Source: an uncultured Agathobacter sp.
GTDB taxonomy: Bacteria; Bacillota; Clostridia; Lachnospirales; Lachnospiraceae
DNA length: 64,000 nucleotides
Reading direction: 5' to 3'
Assembly (NCBI GenBank): GCA_934307695.1
Contig: CAKRCS010000001.1
Location: 384,518-448,517 of the forward strand
The translations under genes and the position numbers were made by a program. Below, in pieces: positions 61,243-64,000 of the stretch. The notes under the pieces are model-generated. The model did not search any database. It had not been told where the DNA came from and saw only the letters and a program-made list of their open reading frames with translations. The stretch's first letter is position 1, and the number at the start of each line of letters is the position of its first letter.

Positions 61243-61258
61243 TAATCGGGTGTATAAC
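61230..61258 (+). promoter_or_regulatory. hsp20 promoter overlapping CIRCE
   Basis: Perfect -35 TTGACA (61230-61235), 17-bp spacer, TATAAC (61253-61258). The -35 lies inside the CIRCE element, so HrcA binding would block RNA polymerase. Confidence 0.8.
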
Positions 61259-61397
61259 GTAGGCAAGAACAAAGGAAGGGAACAAAAAGAGAAAAAGAAA
61301 CATCGAATGGAGTTCCTAAACATCCCGGTTCCAAGATCATATATGACCAAAGAAACAAGGTAACAATTAACAGATTTAGAAAAAGGAGAGATGACTT

Positions 61398-61838
61398 ATG
61401 TTAATGCCTAGTATTTTTGGAGAGAACTTATTTAATGATGATTGGATGGATTTCGGATTTCCTGAGGTCGACAAGGCTCTGTATGGTAAACATGCACAGA
61501 ACATGATGAAGACAGATGTTAAGGAAACAGACGATAGCTATGAGGTAGACATTGATCTTCCTGGATTTAAGAAGGATGAGATCAATGCAAAGCTTGAAAA
61601 TGGTTACCTGACCATCAGCGCTGCAAAGGGTCTTGATAAGGACGAAACTGATAAGAAAGGTAAATACATCCGCAAGGAGCGTTACGCAGGTTCTATGAGC
61701 CGTAGCTTCTATGTAGGCGAGAATATCACCCAGGACGACATCAAGGCAAAGTACGAATCCGGTATCTTAAGACTTGTAGTTCCGAAGGTTGAGAAGAAAG
61801 AGATCGAGAACAACCGCTACATTGCAATCGAGGGCTAA
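61398..61838 (+). CDS. Small heat-shock protein Hsp20 (alpha-crystallin family)
   Basis: 146 residues. An alpha-crystallin domain (about 38-140) with VDIDLPGFKKDEINAKLENGYLTISA and ESGILRLVVPKVEKKE, i.e. the conserved GxLxxxxPK-type end. It binds unfolded proteins without ATP. AAAAAGGAGAGATG precedes the start. A CIRCE element controls the promoter, about 140 bp upstream, leaving a long leader. A 40-residue gene follows. Confidence 0.93.
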   Translation: MLMPSIFGENLFNDDWMDFGFPEVDKALYGKHAQNMMKTDVKETDDSYEVDIDLPGFKKDEINAKLENGYLTISAAKGLDKDETDKKGKYIRKERYAGSMSRSFYVGENITQDDIKAKYESGILRLVVPKVEKKEIENNRYIAIEG

Positions 61839-61909
61839 TCCCTCCGATAACAGCAGCGTATTGGCGGAACTTGATCATGCATCTTAGCATATAGAAAGAA
61901 GTGAGTATC

Positions 61910-62032
61910 ATGGATAAGAATCCAAAGCATCCATTAAAAAAGAGAAAAGTCCAACAGAAGGTAAACCTTGCAGCCAGAAATGGTGAGGAAGAGCATGAGA
62001 CTTCCGGCAAGCATAAAAAGCATTACGAATAA
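61910..62032 (+). CDS. Small basic protein (40 aa)
   Basis: 40 residues, very rich in Lys and His (MDKNPKHPLKKRKVQQKVN..., ending GKHKKHYE). A GAAGTGAG-type ribosome site lies about 7 bases upstream. It sits 71 bp after hsp20 and before the terminator that ends that unit, so it is probably co-expressed with hsp20. Function unknown. Such short charged proteins may bind nucleic acid or chaperones. Confidence 0.5.
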   Translation: MDKNPKHPLKKRKVQQKVNLAARNGEEEHETSGKHKKHYE

Positions 62033-62052
62033 ATAATGGTTGGAATAGAATG

Positions 62053-62096
62053 AAAGCCCTCTCAGGCAGACGAAAGTCACCTGAGAGGGCTTTTTG
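62053..62096 (+). terminator. Terminator of the hsp20 unit
   Basis: AAAGCCCTCTCAGG pairs with CCTGAGAGGGCTTT, followed by TTG. A 14-bp stem with 13-nt loop. Confidence 0.9.
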
Positions 62097-62179
62097 TATG
62101 CTTCATAATAAGCAGGCTGTTATACGGAAACTCAAGTAGCTTAAAAGCCGTAGACATTAAGTGATAAACATGATATGTT

Positions 62180-62219
62180 TATGGAGAAGAGAGACATATA
62201 ATCTTCTCCATATTTTTTT
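62180..62219 (+). terminator. Strong terminator of an unidentified upstream transcript
   Basis: TATGGAGAAGA pairs with TCTTCTCCATA around an 11-nt loop, followed by seven Ts. No gene precedes it closely, so it may end read-through or act as an attenuator for the surface protein gene. Confidence 0.8.
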
Positions 62220-62268
62220 GAGGAAATTATATGGGTAAAATAAATATGCAGGATTTCGCAAGATTCCA

Positions 62269-62418
62269 ATGATTAAGAAAGTGCATGATGTGCTTATATA
62301 TCAGAGAACATACCATAAAGACATTGCTACTCGGTTTTCTCCGAGAGAAGGATTTGAGGATCTGGTATTTACTTCTAAGACGAGTCCAGATAATAAAAAT
62401 AGTTTCGCAAACGCCTAA
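62269..62418 (+). pseudogene. Possible integrase remnant
   Basis: A 49-residue frame (KKVHDVLIYQRTYHKDIATR, then SPREGFEDLVFTSKTSPDN). The FEDLVFTSKT part recalls the segment before the active site of tyrosine recombinases, but no catalytic residue is covered. Possibly a decayed fragment; it could also be chance. Confidence 0.3.
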
Positions 62419-62449
62419 TAACAGCACAAGTAAAAGGAGGAATCGACGA

Positions 62450-64000
62450 ATGAGACAACGAAAAATGAAACAACGGAAATCAAAACAAAGCAAATCATTA
62501 GCAAAAATCCTGACCTTGGGGATTGCCGCAGCTACGGTCGTGTCATCCATGAGTGTACCTGGTGGATTGCTCGCACCGGAAACGGTATACGCGAGCGACA
62601 ACACCGGGACGGCAGAATCCGGAGATCAGGGCACAGAGCCACAGGAGAAAACGATTCAGTTTGATGTGGTCATAAGACCAAATGATAGCGCTACCGGATA
62701 TGTTATGCAGGTGACAAATCTGGCAGATGCTGATACGGTGAGCTATCAGTATAGTATCAATGGCACAGATTATTACTCATTGCAGAAACTTCAGACGCAG
62801 GAGACGTTTGGCGCGCGTCAGATGGTTGATCTTCACATCAGAGAGGTTGGATCAGACGATACGATTTTGGCAGCTGGCAATCGTGAGATCACAACTCCGA
62901 GAGACAGCGGCGTTCCGACGATTTCCGGTGCTGACAAGTTTTCAGACCGCACGGAGGTGACGATCACAGCGAACCCCGGTGCGATCATTTATTATACAAC
63001 AGATGGTACAGTGCCAACAAATGGATCACAGCAGTACAATACACCGATTACGCTGACAGAGACGACTACGATCCGGGCAATTGCGATAGAAGATGGTCAT
63101 ATCATGAGTGATATGGTCGGAATGGCATTTACGAAAGAATCATCCGGCGGCAGTAGCTCGGACAGTGGCAGCAGTTCATCAGGCGGTTCCACCGACAGCG
63201 GATCTGAAACTGCTCCGCCACAGGAGGAAACAATTCAGTTTGATGTGAGTATAAGACCAAACGATAGCGCTACCGTATATGTTATGCAGGTGACAAGTCT
63301 GGCAGATACTGATATGATGAGCTATCAGTATAGTATCAATGGCACAGATTATTACTCATTGCAGAAACTTCAGACGCAGGAGACATTTGGCGCCAGTCAG
63401 AAGGTTGATCTTCACGTCAGAGCGGTCAGATCAGACGATACGATTTTGGCAGCTGGCAATCGTGAGATCACAACTCCGAGAGACAGCGGCGCTCCGACGA
63501 TTTCCGGTGCTGACAAGTTTTCAGACCGCACGGAGGTGACGATCACAGCGGCCCCCGGTGCGATCATTTATTACACAACAGATGGTACAGTGCCAACAAA
63601 TGGATCACAGCAGTACAATACACCGATTACGCTGACAGAGACGACTACGATCCAGGCAATTGCGATAGAAGATGGTCATATCATGAGTGATGTGGTCGGA
63701 ATGGCATTTACGAAAGAATCATCCGGCGGCAGTAGCTCGGACAGTGGCAGCAGCTCCGGAAGCAGTTCATCAGGCGGTTCCACCGACAGCGGATCTGAAA
63801 CTGCTCCGCCACAGGACGATAACAAGAACAAGACTACGACTAAGACCGAAACCAGAGAAGATGGTACAGTTGTGACCACGACTGAAATCCGGGCAAAGGA
63901 TGGTTCCGTACAGATCAGGACCAAGATCAGAAATGAAAAGACAGGAATGAATATAGTGGTCAATGTATCGAAGAATGCCAAAGGTAAGATCACTTCAGCT
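62450..64000 (+). CDS. Secreted surface protein with tandem CHB_HEX-like repeats (3' partial)
   Basis: 517 codons to the window edge with no stop. Signal peptide about 1-50 (SLAKILTLGIAAATVVSSM, cleavage near VYAS). Two nearly identical ~193-residue units follow, each with a strand-rich part (TIQFDV, RPNDSATxYVMQVT) and a chitobiase C-terminal-like part (AIIYYTTDGTVPTNGSQQY), separated by Ser/Gly linkers. The end (SKNAKGKITSA) matches the C-terminal module of the 4326-7532 protein. AAAAGGAGGAATCGACGA gives an excellent start at 62450. Probably a surface or wall-bound binding protein. Confidence 0.85.
   Translation, partial: MRQRKMKQRKSKQSKSLAKILTLGIAAATVVSSMSVPGGLLAPETVYASDNTGTAESGDQGTEPQEKTIQFDVVIRPNDSATGYVMQVTNLADADTVSYQYSINGTDYYSLQKLQTQETFGARQMVDLHIREVGSDDTILAAGNREITTPRDSGVPTISGADKFSDRTEVTITANPGAIIYYTTDGTVPTNGSQQYNTPITLTETTTIRAIAIEDGHIMSDMVGMAFTKESSGGSSSDSGSSSSGGSTDSGSETAPPQEETIQFDVSIRPNDSATVYVMQVTSLADTDMMSYQYSINGTDYYSLQKLQTQETFGASQKVDLHVRAVRSDDTILAAGNREITTPRDSGAPTISGADKFSDRTEVTITAAPGAIIYYTTDGTVPTNGSQQYNTPITLTETTTIQAIAIEDGHIMSDVVGMAFTKESSGGSSSDSGSSSGSSSSGGSTDSGSETAPPQDDNKNKTTTKTETREDGTVVTTTEIRAKDGSVQIRTKIRNEKTGMNIVVNVSKNAKGKITSA
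62645..63815 (+). repeat. 579-bp direct tandem duplication inside the surface protein gene
   Basis: Unit 1 runs 62645-63223, unit 2 63224 to about 63815. Matching points are 579 bp apart (for example 62760 and 63339), so the frame is kept. Unit 2 carries an extra 12 bp in the Ser/Gly linker. High identity means a recent duplication. Confidence 0.85.

Overview
The window comes from a low-to-moderate GC Gram-positive gut-type Firmicute, most likely a Lachnospiraceae member (Roseburia/Agathobacter-like). This rests on the gene repertoire (cell-surface GH13 amylase with starch-binding modules, DUF4430 lipoprotein with an ECF S-component, hemerythrin, large Big_2/transglutaminase surface proteins), strong AGGAGG ribosome binding sites, a CIRCE element, a lysine riboswitch and pyrK/pyrD class 1B genes. 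The species cannot be fixed from the sequence alone. No tRNA or rRNA gene and no CRISPR array was recognised.

Layout. 1-7.5 kb: the end of a degenerate GH2-type protein, O-acetylhomoserine sulfhydrylase, an MBL-fold hydrolase, a double hemerythrin and a large secreted Big_2 protein with a Pro-Thr linker. 7.6-12.4 kb: an AT-rich island with an ABC exporter, a small acidic peptide, a B12-binding radical SAM enzyme interrupted by a -1 frameshift at an A8 run, and a second radical SAM enzyme. It looks like an undescribed RiPP (modified peptide) system. 12.5-20.3 kb: purine permease, SpoU methyltransferase, MATE pump, a REP-associated transposase (RAYT) bracketed by inverted repeat arrays, and a YfhO membrane protein. 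Related 19-bp repeat arrays lie at four places here. 20.4-25.4 kb: small membrane proteins, a ferredoxin-type aldo/keto reductase, a TPR lipoprotein, HflX and a FadR-type regulator with visible operators.

25.8-28.9 kb: a tightly overlapping operon of a condensation-like acyltransferase, a zinc-ribbon membrane protein and an esterase. 29.1-32.1 kb: purM-purN-purD. 32.3-36.9 kb: a giant secreted amylase. 37.0-40.8 kb: a glycolipid-like cluster (acyltransferase, GT8, a GT8-acyltransferase fusion, a FakA-like C-terminal domain). 40.9-44.6 kb: an Ig-like secreted protein, an ECF-type sigma factor and its membrane-anchored beta-propeller partner. 44.6-48 kb: TypA/BipA, an SSB-like protein, a corrinoid adenosyltransferase. 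48-50 kb: a lysine-riboswitch-controlled dapA-dapB pair. 50.1-54.2 kb: pyrC-pyrF-pyrK-pyrD. 54.2-64 kb: secreted transglutaminase, an EAL-TPR-GGDEF c-di-GMP enzyme, DUF4430 lipoprotein plus ECF S-component, two uncharacterised genes, CIRCE-controlled hsp20, a possible integrase remnant, and a surface protein with a 579-bp internal tandem duplication that runs off the window.

Themes: core anabolism (methionine/cysteine, purine, pyrimidine, lysine/peptidoglycan precursors), a substantial cell-surface programme (three proteins share a C-terminal module), and two accessory zones, the radical SAM island and the RAYT/repeat zone, which lie next to each other.
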